Positions 1 to 13,391 of a DNA stretch of 64,000 nt are shown piece after piece. The stretch is from positions 1,550,001 through 1,614,000 of the forward strand of contig JAPEHQ010000013.1 of the NCBI GenBank assembly GCA_027405735.1. The letters run 5' to 3'. Position numbers and translations under genes: made by a program. Source of the stretch: Mucor racemosus (Eukaryota; Mucoromycota; Mucoromycetes; Mucorales; Mucoraceae). The notes below the pieces were generated by a model. It did not search any database. It had not been told where the DNA came from and saw nothing but the letters and a program-made list of their open reading frames with translations. How positions within the stretch are numbered: the first letter of the stretch is position 1; each line of letters starts with the position of its first letter.

Positions 1-313
1 TCTTCATGTTATTTAGTGAAAAAAAAAGTTGAGCAGGGAAGAAACGTTGGACTCGGTTTTTAAAACAAATGCGGTGAATCTTACGCATTTTTGAGTCCTT
101 TGTGAGATATAAAATAAAGTAAAGATTAAGTAGCATAATGTGACCAATTCATACCTAATCAGCAATGTCCAAGGTATACGCCAAAAAGTGTTTTGCATGA
201 GGTTAGTTATTTAGAAAATTGGGGTGCCACAATTTTAAAGATTGAAATTTTGAATTTTTTGAAGATTCATGATTTAACATTGATAAATTACAGGGTTTTA
301 TTTATATATCAAG
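1..313. other. Intergenic, nothing recognised
   Basis: This AT-rich stretch lies downstream of the ankyrin/coiled-coil gene and has no supported coding region. The stretch around 223-255 (GGTGCCACAATTTTAAAG and onward) loosely resembles segments near 32,595 and 59,394 that carry GGCACGCTCC followed by AT-rich sequence. They may be remnants of a dispersed repeat, but the match is weak. Confidence 0.5.
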
Positions 314-3300
314 CTATTTTCTCGATGCAATTTGGCTATTACTACTTGAATTCTTTTGTTGCTGTACTTTAGACAAGGCGCTACTTAAATTAGATGCTCT
401 TGCTATCATTCTCTCCTGTTGGTAAGAAGATAATGAGGAAAGACTTGTTGCAGAAATGATAGACATGCGCTTCTTGTCTGTACGAATACTAATAGCTGTA
501 GATAGACGCTTGTTATTATTGTTACCATCTAGCGCAACACTAGATGGAGATCGAACGTAAAATGATGAACGATTACTGTTGTATGTGGAGGCGGATAGAC
601 GGTTAGTTGCAGCGGATAAGCGAGACATTCTGTTATTGTTGCTGCTGGAAGCTGCATTTTTATTTGCGGTATTAATGCGAGGCCTATAGGATAATAAATA
701 TGAGTTGCTTTGTAGGCGTAAAACATGAACTATATACTTTACCCAACACCTGTAGTTGTAGATTTTACTGGTACTGTAGTTCCTGCTGCTACTGCATCTT
801 GTTTCTTTTCTATTTCATGCGAAGAGAATGAAATAGGTCTTAGACCGATTTCATTATCACGTACACGATCCATTAATTCAGCTAATCTATCACTAACGGA
901 CAATAACGATTCTTCATCTTGACCAACCAATTTGTCTACTTGAGGCTCAATAAATACACTAGCTAATTGTCGTAAACTTTGACCGATCATGGCTTGCTCT
1001 TGCTTTAATTCATCAATAGCATCTTGCAAACTTTCGTGTACATGTTGTAACTGTTCTAATTCACGAACGATCCATTGATGACGATCTTGCTCTTCAATGC
1101 GTTCTTGTTGTTGCTGCTGCTGTTGGTCTTGCTGTTGTTGACCTTGATCAGCAACTATTTGTAATGGAATTTTCTGTTGTTTTTGTGATTGTTGTTGCTG
1201 TTGCATTTGTTGTTGACATTGAATAGATTTTGCGTCCACACCTTCAGATACTTCATCAACGACTTCCCACACTTTGACCACTTCTTCTTTGCGATGTCTA
1301 ACAATGGTTTCTAATTCAGTCTTGAGAGCAAATACTTGACGAGCTACTTCAGCTGCATCATCGTAGAGCTGAGTCATTTGGTTTCTGGTTTCATCAAGGT
1401 CAGTGCTTGCTTGCCCTAAAGAAGCTTGAACCTGCAACAAGTTTTGACGGGATTTACTAATCAAATGACTTGCAAGTACCTTGAGACAGTATAAACTTGC
1501 ATCTAGTCTTGCAATATAGCAAAGGGTTGAAAGTTTTGATGCACACTGGTCATTTAGTTGTTTGGATTGTAATGCAGTCAAATGCAGCTCTTGTTGGTGC
1601 TGAGATGTTGATGTCGTTGATGAAGCACAGCTTTCATCATCTTCAACATGTTGATTATCAAGTACAATTTCTGTTACGAGGTTTGAATCTTCTTTCCAAT
1701 CCTTTTCAACAAGAACACAAGGTGTTTCATCTGTATCCAACCTATCCAAAAGACCCTGTAATAATGCAGGTGGTCGAACTTTTTGAAGTGAATCCCTTGT
1801 AATATCTAGTTGTTGTTCAATTTCAGTATATTCTTTTAGCAACTGATTTCTTTCCTTATCCAAAGCATGTTGTTTATCAAATAATTGCTGTGTAAATATC
1901 AGAACTTGATTCAATTCTGATTTGATTTGATATTCAGTTCTTGTTTTTTCATTATCATTCAACTCTTTTTCCAATGATAAGCATAATTCATACATTTTCT
2001 TTTTACTCATCATTAGTTTCTCCAAATGTTCTGTCACTTCTTCGATGTCTTTTTGAATTTCGTATAAGTTAGAATGCAGAATGTCAAATGAGAGTTCAAG
2101 TTGGTTTAATGAGGGGTGCTCTATTCCTCCTTTTTGACAATTTTTGGGAGAATTATAAACGTTTGTCATGATGTTGTGCTTTTGACGTATATTAGTTGGA
2201 TGACTAATCGAGCGAGTCAATTGATTTGCATGAGAAGGTAACTCAGTCGATTGATCTTTTTGCTCTTCTACTTTTGGTGCTGGATAACTTTTAGTCAATA
2301 TTTCTTTAACCTTAAGCCAGCGGTCTTGTACCAGAGATTTAGCTTGGGTCAATTTCTGCTTATCTTGCTGCTGATCTAGATGTACTTGGATCTCTTGCAA
2401 AACTTGATCTACAACAACTGTCATATCTTGATAGAGTCTGCTTCTATCATCACGCAAATAAAGTACTTGATCAATAGGCACAGTTTGAAGAATGAGCAAG
2501 GATTGTGATAAATGTATAACACAATCATTAATTTCAACAGGTTCTTCAGAAGGTTGCATCTTGTGTTGTTGTTGTTTTCTAGCAGCGGCTTTTCTTAAAC
2601 GTTCGATTTGGCCAATTAAATCATCTTGAGCCAGTTCCAGTTGACAGAAACGACCATCAATACGTTCGAATACATCGAATAGCTTTTCGATTTTGTCATG
2701 TTGTAGTTCAGACATCTCCCAATCAGCTTGATGTACCTGTTCTACTTGCTCAAGTTCCTCACGAAATGACATCATTACTTTCTCAACCAACTGATCTGTT
2801 GAATCAAACATCTCATGAGCTTCACGTAGCTCAAATCTTAAGTGAGTTATAGTTTTTTCTAATTGTTGAATAGTAGAAACATGTTCATCTTGAGCCATAT
2901 TCCAGGAACCTAAAATTGAGTCTGTGATATAAGCCAATGAAGATTCGATTGAATCTGTAAATGTTGTTTGATAGCTAAAGAAAGCTTTGAGAATAACTTC
3001 AAAGTCTGAATATTCCTCATAACTGGCATCGCCCTTTTTACGTTGAACAGTTGCTATGAGTAGTTGTTTTTGTTTAGACATTGGCAATCTTTGTTTGCTA
3101 TCATCACCACAAAATAAAAATGAAGTAGATATATTAGTAGTTGTAGCAGTTTTTAATTTGTTATTGTTGATTGCATTCCCAGCAGCAGCTGTGGATCGAG
3201 AAACAGATCGAGTAACGGATGACCTGTTATACTCGCTTGCTGAATCAAATGGCCTTATAGTGCCACTAAGAGATGAAATGACAGATTTTGTCTTGTTGGC

Positions 3301-5069
3301 ATGCTTCCTTTCAGTTTCTAATTGTATAATCCTTCTTTTAATATCTTCTGATTTGCATACATCCAAAGGGGTCAAACCCTTTTTGTTCTTGAGACTCAAG
3401 TCCGCACCACCTTCAAATATAAGTACCTCCAGTACTTCAGGGACACCACCAAATTCGGCAGCAAAATGCAGTGGCGTATTTCCAGTTGGATCAGCAATAT
3501 TTACGAGAGAACCAAACCGAATCAAAAGCGATGCACACATGGCCAAGTGCTCAGGGATATGATTATCTTCTCCTGTTGATGGTGGTGGTGTTGGAAGTGT
3601 CGTTATTGTTGAAACGTCAGTTACTTTACCGTTACTACTTTTTTGAATACCCCATGATTGACCATCTTTATCAATACCAAATCTAGCTAAATGGTGTAAT
3701 GCAGTTCTACCATAATAGGTTTGAGAATTCATATCAGCACCTGCTTGAAATAACATGGTAATTGTATCCAATGAAGGTAATGGTTTAGTACGCATCGCAT
3801 GATGGAAAGCGGTGAGACCAGTTTTAGGATCATGATGATTTACAAGCAAAGGACCACAACGTTGAATTCCGTTTAAAGGAGGCGATTTCATCAATAAAGT
3901 TTGAAGCGAGAGATGATCATGAATTTTAATAGCTTGTAAAAATGCAGATTGAATTATATGTACAAGGGGTGCTGCAGCAGGATCGAGGTGATCGATTTCT
4001 CTTAGTGTATCAAATTGAAGATGTGATAATGATGAAGGATAATTTGGAATTGTACTCAAAAGATGAGACAATTTTGAATAATTGATAGGATAATTTACAG
4101 TACAGTTATTTGATGTTACCTGAAGGAATTTCGTTAGTTTTTTATCGCTTTTATTTTTTAAACGCTAACACTTACAAGCTCTGATCTCTTCATTCGTAAT
4201 ACTTCTTCACATAATTGAACAATTTCAGGATTTCTCTCTGCATACTGGATAGCAGACCAGCCATGACTATCAGTGATATCGGGAGAAGCGTGATAACCTA
4301 ATAACATTTTTACAATTGGAACATTTCCATCTCTAGCTATTATGAAGTTATAGTGTGTGAGTATTTTACATTGATCAAAACAAACAAAAAAAAAATCATA
4401 AAATCTTTACCGGCATACATTAATGCAGTTGCATTTTTACTGTCTGTCCCATCGACATTTACTCTCCCATCTTCTAATAATAATTGAATAATATCTGCTT
4501 TTCCGAGATAACTTGCTAAACATAAAGGAGTGATCCCTTTGATCTCATATTGAGGGGCATCCAATGTTGCATAATATAGATTTGGATGACACAATAATAT
4601 ATTTTTCATTATATCAAAATGACTAGAATTTGTTTGAGATATCAAATGTAAATTTGATGTATTAATATTAGATGCATCCAGATCTAAACCATAGATTGCA
4701 CATACAAGTGCAGTTCTGTAACAAATAAGTATGTCAGCCAATCAAATGTGTCTTTAAAAAATAGTATCCATTCGACATTTACCTTCCTCTTCCATCTTTG
4801 TTATTAATATCGGCACCTGCACTTAATAACAATCGTACCATATTAGGATGACCACCTAATACAGCAATATTCAATGGTTTACATTGATATTTTTGATCGG
4901 TTTGTAACTTATTTAATAGATCTGGGCGATTGACTATATCCGATGGAATGACTGGTGAATAGGTATCTTTGGAGTTCCAAATAAATGAACTGTTGACATC
5001 AATGCCTGATTGTAACATTGAACGTACTTTTTCAACATCATTTCTAGCAACAGCGAATAAAAATTCCAT
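314..5069 (-). CDS. Large ankyrin-repeat and coiled-coil protein (1,499 aa, 5 exons)
   Basis: Exons on the minus strand are 5069-4783, 4715-4411, 4336-4176, 4119-743 and 683-314 (4,500 nt). All junctions are GT-AG and keep frame. The first ATG, at 5069, opens directly into an ankyrin-like helix (MEFLFAVARNDVEKVRSML). Residues about 1-490 hold several ankyrin repeats, for example KPLNIAVLGGHPNMVRLLL, GRTALHHLARFG and GNTPLHFAAEFGG. After a Ser/Thr-rich linker comes a long Glu/Gln/Lys-rich region (roughly residues 620-1340) with heptad-like coiled-coil character and a poly-Gln stretch near 1220-1270. The last exon is Ser/Arg-rich. No kinase, DNA-binding or membrane segment was seen, so a scaffold or cytoskeletal adaptor role is only an inference. 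Ankyrin plus coiled coil also occurs in Swi6/Mbp1 factors, but no KilA-N-like DNA-binding domain is present. Confidence 0.85.
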
Positions 5070-5969
5070 TTTATGAAAGAAGAGGAAGAAGAGGAAGAAG
5101 AGGAAGAAGAAAAAGAAAAAGATTAAAGAAAGAAAAAGAAAGATGTAGATCTATGATGAACATTTGTTTTTTTTTATTACCATTGAAATCTCTCTCTCTT
5201 TTTTTTCTTTTTTTTTTTAGATCTAATAAAAAAAAAAACCTCCTTTTTTTTATTATATTTGATGTAACATTAAACAAGAAGGGGGGGATATGTAGAAAAA
5301 AAAAGACAGGATTTTTAAGAGGGGCAACAAGTTTGCAGTATTCTATAGAGTCATGGTAACAAAATTAAGGGGAAAATTTTCTTGTGTTGCTATGGTTACC
5401 GTAGCAACAAGCATAGTTGTTGTTATTGATTGATTTGTTGGATTGAAGCTCAGTAAATTAATGGATAAATTGTGATAATGTACTCCATTCGCGCGCGAGC
5501 ACCGACAAAGCTGTTTTGCTATTGAATTGTACTATGATTTATCTTTATTGAAAGCCACATTAGAAGCCTTATTCATCTATTTTTACATTTATAAAGCTAA
5601 AAGGATAATAATTGATATATGATGACGTACAAATCAATGATTTGCTTAGAGTTATGAGAATATAATAGTAACTTTTTACGGACAGCGGGAGATTCCTTGA
5701 AAAAAGAAATTTTTTGGTTATCTCTAAAAAAAAACTTGGTTTAATTATAATTCTTTCTTTTTTCTCTCTTTCTCTTTCTCTTTTTTTCTTTTTTATATAT
5801 TTTTTTTAAATATCCATATTTTTTATATATTATTTTATTATTATTTAATCAAAAAATAAACACAAAAACTTGTTAAAATATTAGGTATTAAAAGATAACG
5901 TTTTTTTCCCTTTTTTTTTTCCTTTTTGCTCATTCTTTTTTTTTTTTTTTTTTTTTTTGTAATAGAAAT
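5070..5969. promoter_or_regulatory. Divergent promoter region between the ankyrin gene and RHO1
   Basis: This 900-bp spacer separates two divergently transcribed genes. It starts with a GAAGAG-type purine microsatellite (about 5076-5120) just upstream of the ankyrin start. At 5386-5408 there is an imperfect palindrome containing GTTACCGTAGCAAC (5395-5408), which fits the RFX X-box pattern of two inverted half-sites; a further half-site (CATGGTAAC) is near 5352. Directly before the RHO1 start a long T-run ends in GTAATAG (5959-5965), a plausible 3' splice site of a 5'-UTR intron. Confidence 0.45.
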
Positions 5970-7003
<1,034 letters not shown>

Positions 7004-7708
7004 AAAAAATTAAAAAATTAAAAAAAATGAGCCTTTCTCTTATGGTCTCACAACAAATATAACTCTTTTTTTTTTCCTTTTTTTTTATCTTTCACTACTT
7101 TACCTTATTCACCTTTATCTATCTCTCTTTTTTTCCTTTTATTGACACGCACACAAACACACACACACACACACACAGCGCACACAAGAAATACACATCT
7201 CACATCTCACTCTATTCCAACAAAATAACACATAAATATTATTTCTTTTTTTTTCTATTTGATCAAGTAACGCAGATGCTGTTATTTTCATAATTTCGGC
7301 TTATCAATTAATATGAAACTCGATGTATTAAGATTATATTTGATTTCGGCTTATTTTCATGTCCATCATGTTGTTTGGCCATGATGGATGAACCCCCGCT
7401 CGGTATTATTACTATTTTGAGTTTTTTTTTTTTTGGTGATATCTTGATTCAATCTGGCTTTTTATGATGAATTTTTATGATTATGCAATCCAATAAAAAA
7501 ATTTAGGATGATTTAAACATGTCAAGCATTCTGTTTGCATTTAAAAATTGGAATTAGTACCTTTATTTCTTGTATGAAAATTCTTAAATCTTCAACATGA
7601 TGATTCTAAAAGTGACTCTTTCTTCTTCTTGTTGGTTTAGTAAAGCCTGCTTATAAATTTTTCTTGTTTAGAAGCCTTCTTATTTCTTGCTAAATATCCA
7701 AACTAAAT
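7004..7708. other. Intergenic RHO1-CET1, with a CA microsatellite
   Basis: This is the RHO1 3' region and the upstream region of CET1. It contains a (CA)n tract at about 7153-7178 and many T-runs. No open coding segment is supported. Confidence 0.6.
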
Positions 7709-8783
7709 ATGGAATCCAACAACAAGAGACCAGCTGAGGAAATAGAGGCTCCTGCTGCTAAAAGACAACATACAAATATAGTGTCGCGAGAGCCTTCAAT
7801 TTTTGGTATCAAAGCCGTGGATGATGTAACTAAATATATCGCTGATTTCATTGCTGAACATTGCCAGCTCGAAAACGTAGAGGTTAGTAAAGGAGATATT
7901 GGATTAATTATAATAATAATTTTGCAATGAGTCGCTAGATTGAAGCTAAATTGGGTGTTTTGATTGAAAAACGCACAAATCAAAGAATTAACATGGGCGC
8001 TTTAAGTGAAACAAGTAAATGCAATCAATCATTACGAAAAATATCATAAATTTACATTCTATTAGTCATTCATTCGGATTATATGAGACAATATAGGTTT
8101 GAGTCAAATATGCCATTAGAACAACATCGTCATTTTAACAAAATTTTGAATGAAATGGTCAACAAGACTCAAGCACGCGAATACCGAGTAAATATGAAAT
8201 CAATTTTTTGAAACTTGTTTTTTACTAATATTGACCACACTACATTTAGGGCGAACGTATTAAATACAAACATACAATTGAAACAGACAAATTCCATGAA
8301 ATACCAAATACTAGAAAAAAGCTTCGAGTTACCACAGATCAAGCAACTGGAAAGGTAAATTAATGCAACAAACTGACAACAAAATTACTCATTTTAAATC
8401 AGATTGTACCAAATGGTATTATTGAAAAAATCCGTGTTGCTGATTTAAACATTCATGCACCCAACCAAGCATTGGATTTTAGAATATCAATCAATCAAGA
8501 ACAACCTCGTAATAAACCTAATTCAAGCCCTGTATTTGAACGAAACAAGGATAGAATTTCTTATCAACATGGCGGTATAGCATTTGATCTAACTCAAGTA
8601 AAAGGAGCTGCCGATAAAGATCCTGATGTTCGTCATGAATTAGAATTAGAATTCGCTGATTCCAGTATATTAGCGAAAGAAAAATCAAAACATGATCGTA
8701 AAGAACCTTCACATTATACGCAAATGATTGAAATCTTTATGAATAATATTAGATTACTTAGTCGTAATGCTTTAAAACTGTAA
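7709..8783 (+). CDS. CET1: mRNA-capping RNA 5'-triphosphatase, CET1/beta-subunit type (285 aa, 5 exons)
   Basis: Exons are 7709-7882, 7939-8014, 8066-8187, 8250-8354 and 8403-8783. The product removes the gamma-phosphate from nascent mRNA 5' ends, the first capping step, as a metal-dependent tunnel enzyme of the fungal/protozoan type that is unrelated to the metazoan cysteine phosphatase. Seen in the sequence: a basic N-terminus with a possible nuclear signal (PAAKRQ), the first acidic metal-binding motif IEAKLGVL (about residues 59-66), and the matching C-terminal acidic strand ELELEFA, which together mark the family. The basic motif TRKKLRV and the segment ALDFRISINQE fit the tunnel strands. 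At 285 aa it is shorter than budding yeast Cet1 and close to compact catalytic versions. Its stop codon is only 23 bp from the stop of the convergent PP2C gene. Confidence 0.9.
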
Positions 8784-8806
8784 TAAATTCTAGATTATTA
8801 TTTTGT

Positions 8807-9267
8807 TTATTTTGTAGTTTGAACTTTGACTGTCTCTGCAACCGTTGGATTTGCTGTTGGCGTTGCCGTTGCCGTTGCCGTTGCTTTAGATGTCGATGCT
8901 GTAGTTGTAGTTGTAGTTGCTTTTTTGTCGTCGTTTGATGCTAGTAAAATAGCTTTTTTAACTGGCATTTGAGGTTTTGTCTTTTGAGCCATCCAGCTAT
9001 ACCAATCTTGTGGTTTACGTTTACGTAAAAATGCTACAATGATAACCGTCATATTATCACATCCAATGCCAGACATATTTCCTTTTTCTGCCAAGCAATA
9101 ATCCATTAATTCTTCACAAATAGGCCCTAATGACATGTGCTCACATAGTTTATAACGCACAAAATCAATTACTTGTTGATTATTTAAACAATCCCAAATA
9201 CCATCACAAGCCAATACAACAAATTCATCATGATCTGTTAATAAATGTTCAATGATATCAGGCTCAG

Positions 9268-9305
<38 letters not shown>

Positions 9306-10153
9306 AAATAGGTTTTAGAAACAGAAACAAAAGAAAGAAAGAAAGGAAAAAAACGGCTCACCTGTCACTGCTTGATGATCTGGTGTAAGTTGGGTATTAT
9401 TTTTAAAATTGAAATCACCAAGAGCTCTTGATAGAGCTAAACTACCATTGACTCTTCCATTTTCAACATAACCACCTGCATTTTTAATACGAAGTGCTTC
9501 TTTGGGATGCTTTGGTTTATGATCTTGTGTTAGAGGAATAGCTCTTCCATCTTTTGTACTAATGACAGCTCTTGAATCGCCTGCATTGCTAACATACAAG
9601 ACATTGTTTTTCGTGAGTAATGCTGCAACTGCAGTGCAACCCGAATTATCGTTATCAAATCGAGAATCTATAGATTAAAGTTTATGATTAGATATTTATA
9701 TTATGTTATGTATATATGACTAACCTTTTTTTAAATCTTGATCAATACCATAATATCCCATTCGAATAGCATCTCTATATCGTCCTCTATCAAATGCTGC
9801 TGTATCCATTATTTTCTTATAAAGTTCTGTACCACTATATTTGGCTACAGCATCGCCTAGATTTAATGATTTTAGTTACACAACCAAATTTTGAAATTAA
9901 ATATAAAACTAACCACCATGTCCATCAAATACAGCAAAAAAACTTGCCCCGGTATCCGCATATGATGTAATTGTAGTATGCGAGTCTTCCATACCTAAAT
10001 ATACGTGTGAATTGAGGTTAATTGAGAAACTCTTTTTTTATAAAACTTACTTGTTCGCCAGCCTTGCATACATGAAGCTCCATACATTACGCGCTTGTCA
10101 TTGCCTTCATTTGTACTTTTATCTGTAATCGGTTCCGATAATGTTTGTCCCAT
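8807..10153 (-). CDS. PP2C-type Ser/Thr phosphatase, PTC2/PTC3-like (360 aa, 5 exons)
   Basis: Exons are 10153-10051, 9994-9914, 9856-9725, 9667-9362 and 9267-8807. The product is a metal-dependent PPM/PP2C phosphatase of the kind that down-regulates stress MAP kinases and checkpoint kinases in yeasts. Motifs in order: start MGQTLSEP, SCMQGWRTSMEDSH, FAVFDGHGG with its metal-binding Asp, SNAGDSRAV, LTQDHKP, LALSRALGDF, LACDGIWDC and GIGCDNMTVII. The N-terminal Gly after Met hints at possible myristoylation. The C-terminal tail (after about residue 310) is low-complexity Thr/Ala. The last intron (9268-9361) carries a 35-base A homopolymer on the plus strand, i.e. a poly-T tract abutting the 3' splice site. 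The N-terminal pattern fits PTC2/PTC3 best; exact orthology is uncertain. Confidence 0.92.
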
Positions 10154-11827
10154 GATTTTTTTTTTCTAGGTGAATTTATATATATATATATATATACTAC
10201 AAGATTCTTGATATTTTTTATGTACACAGATTAGTGAAAAAAAAGAAAGAAGAAAAAAAGTTAAAACGAAAATTCTCAAAGTTGATGTATCATTTGAGAA
10301 AAAAAACGAGATTCAGTCTAAAATGTTCATTTGAAACTCTCCGGGCTGAGGCCGAAGCTTTAGTAGATAAAACTTGACCAACCAAATATTCGTTTGAGCA
10401 GTTGTATTTGATTAGCCAATTAAGCAAAAAAAAAAAAAAAGGAAATAACTAATGCTTTATAAAAAAGACTCTTCAAAGGCAAGTGCTGTGGGGTACATGT
10501 TTATTTGTTGACAATTTGAGTAACCTGTTATAGGATTAAGAGTGCGGCAGAAATTAGCGTAAACTAAGAAAGTGCCAGTACTATGCCTAATCTGAAAGAT
10601 ATGACACAACTTTAAATTGTAGATATCTTAATAAAGTATATAACACACAACATTTTGATTTACGACATTTTCAAGATTGGAAAAAAAAAAACGAATTTTG
10701 TTACATGTAGTATCTTGTACGCGATAAAATTGCAAAAACAATGATTCAAAGGGAAAAAAAAGATATTGATAGAATTATAAATACCTTGGCTTTCATAAAG
10801 TTTAAATAAATTGCTTGTAGTAATGATTTATCATGAGTAACAATCCTTTAAAGTTTGTGCTTCACCAAAAAAACTCATTATGCAATTTTGGTCGGATATT
10901 CAAATATTTACGAAAAATGCATAAAATCTATATATTACTTATGCATAAAGGATTTATTTTCAAGTACCAGAAAAGTAATACTTTTTTCATAAATATGGTT
11001 GCATTGTATTGGGTATTCTAATAGTTCTGAAAATTTTTTTTGGTAAAAAGAAGCATGAAAATTAACGTTTATTGACCATTTAAAGTGCTGTGTATGATGA
11101 AAAATCCACTGCAGTGGGTGCTCGTTATTATGCATTATAATATTACGTCAAGAAAACAGAAGGTGATGCTGTATGTAAGAATGTGCATTAGCGGGCCTAA
11201 ACTCTGCGCCATATAGTAAAGAGGAGATATCAGAAACCAATATGCTTGTAAAGATCATAACACACCAAAAGCAGCATATGAGTATAAATTGTTATGTACG
11301 CAATTTTCTGAAAACGTCATGGCTTCGTTATAGAAAGGATTATAAAAGAAGCTTTTCGGTAGATTCGAGAGCCGTATGAACTTAATAAATCAAAACATAA
11401 TAAACGGATTTTATAAAGATAATTTTGTAACAAGAAAGTCTTTTAAAAATAAAAACTATCGAATGTTTTAGTACTGGCATTGCATAAATCTCATAAAAGT
11501 TTATTTTGGGATTCTGAGTATTGTTGTACATGTTGGATGCTACAGTATAGTTTATCAAACAATCTAATGCTGTTATATCCTAAAAAGTCTTTTCTAAACC
11601 GTTTGTTCCGAGAAAGCAATTGAAAATATCATGATCTTCATTGTTAATATGACATATTAATGAATATGCCATTATTTTGTGACCAAAAGCTTAGTGATAT
11701 TGGACCTGTTTCAACACATGTTTTCCTTCGGTGCTTCAATATACGTGGCAGCAAAATGGAAATTAAACATTTCTAAATTTAATCCAGTATTTTCTTTTCC
11801 CTTCAAAATACATACAAAATCAAAACT
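10154..11827. other. Intergenic PP2C-ALG7 (1.7 kb)
   Basis: This is the divergent spacer between PP2C (-) and ALG7 (+). It is AT-rich, with a TATATA run at about 10178-10194 close upstream of PP2C. Short open frames at 10833-11135 use AT-driven codons and match nothing I recognise. No repeat shared with the rest of the window was noticed. Confidence 0.5.
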
Positions 11828-13292
11828 ATGGGAGTAGTCTTGGTTGTTATGTCTGTTCTCAGTCTGGCAGCTGCCATTACATCCAGAGGAGAACATACAA
11901 CTCTCACTATTTCCATTGTCATGTCAATTATAGCGGGTTTATGTGCTCATTCTAGCTTACCGAAATTACGAGATACTTTTATAAAAGCAAACTTATCTGG
12001 TCGCGACCTATTAAAAAGGGATAAACCATTACTGTAAGATCGAATATTATAGAAATGTACATGTAAGCTCGAAATTAATTATATACAGACCGGAAACTAT
12101 GGGTTTACCTATAGCTATCATCTATCTTATCACTCTGTTTCTTTTTATTCCATTCCCATTCATCAATTGGTTTGAAGGTGCCCATCTAGTTCATGAAGTT
12201 GATCCCTCTTTAGGAACATTTCCCTATAATAAAGTAAGTTTTGGTATATTTTTAAATCATCTCAATTAATAGAAAATTCAAAATTTAGTTGGGCGAAATA
12301 TTATCTGCTATATTAGCAATTCAGTCGATGATTTTACTCGGATTTGCAGATGATGTATTGGATGTACGATGGAGATATAAAGTGTGGTTTCCTGCTATCG
12401 CTGGTATTCCATTGATGATTTTTTACTATACAAACAAAGGGGTAACTTATGTAATGATGCCAGTACAACTGAGGCCTTATTTAGGTGATTTGGTTGATTT
12501 AGGTACAGAGAAATAGGTCGAAAAATAAATCAAATTTTATATTAATTCAATTGATTAGGACCATTTTATTATGTTTATATGGGTATGCTTATCATATTCT
12601 GTACGCATAGTATCAATATTTTGGCTGGTATCAATGGGATTGAGGCTGGCCAGTCTGTGGTTATCGGCATTTCAGTTATTTGCAATGATTTACTCTACGT
12701 ATTCAACAATCCAGATCGTGCCAGTGTGGAAGCTCATCTATTCAGTCTTTACTTTATCATACCATTTGTAGGTGTAACCTGTGCTTTATTGTGGCATAAT
12801 TGGTTCCCTGCTCGTCTATTTGTTGGTGATACATTCTGTTATTTTGCTGGTATGACATTGGCTGTTGTCGGTATATTAGGTCATTTTTCCAAAACATTGC
12901 TCTTGTTCTTCTTGCCTCAAATATTCAACTTTGTTTATTCTTGTCCTCAACTATTTCGATTAGTTGAATGTCCTCGACACCGAATGCCTCGATTAAACGA
13001 TCAAGGATTATTGCAATGTTCAAATGTTCGACCTAATGATAAGAAACCTATGGGTAAATTGGGAAATATTGCATTGAAATTATTGCGTGCATTGGGTCTT
13101 TTAAAAGTGTTTGAGTACGACAAAGAGGGTCGTATTGTCGAGTGTAACAATCTTACGCTTCTGAATCTTGTCTTGGCACATCTAGGGCCTATGTCTGAAA
13201 GAAACACGACAGTTGCTGTATTATTGATTCAAATCTGCGCAAGTCTGTTGGCCTTCTTTATTAGATATAAACTTGTGCATTTTGTATATTAA
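11828..13292 (+). CDS. ALG7: UDP-GlcNAc:dolichyl-phosphate GlcNAc-1-phosphotransferase (432 aa, 4 exons)
   Basis: Exons are 11828-12033, 12089-12233, 12289-12502 and 12559-13292. The enzyme transfers GlcNAc-1-P to dolichol phosphate at the ER membrane, the committed first step of N-glycan precursor synthesis and the tunicamycin target. The protein is polytopic and carries the family hallmarks: LLGFADDVLDVRWR, FCTHSINILAGINGIEAGQS, HNWFPARLFVGDTFCYFAGM (catalytic loop), AVVGILGHFSKT, CPRHRMPRLN, and VECNNLTLLN in the last cytosolic loop. Its length matches family members of about 400-450 aa. The start chosen gives an N-terminal hydrophobic helix as in homologues. A polyadenylation-like AATAAA lies near 13318. 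SDC1 begins 99 bp after the stop. Confidence 0.97.
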
Positions 13293-13391
13293 AATTTAGA
13301 ATTTCTTGCTGGGGTTTAATAAAATACCTTTCTTCCATTTGAAATGACTCGCTATTGATTATTTTTTCTTTCTTCTTTAGCAGACGCGATA

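Noticed and set aside
5076..5280. Lys/Phe-rich frames on both strands upstream of the ankyrin gene
   Set aside because: Produced by purine/pyrimidine microsatellites in the promoter.
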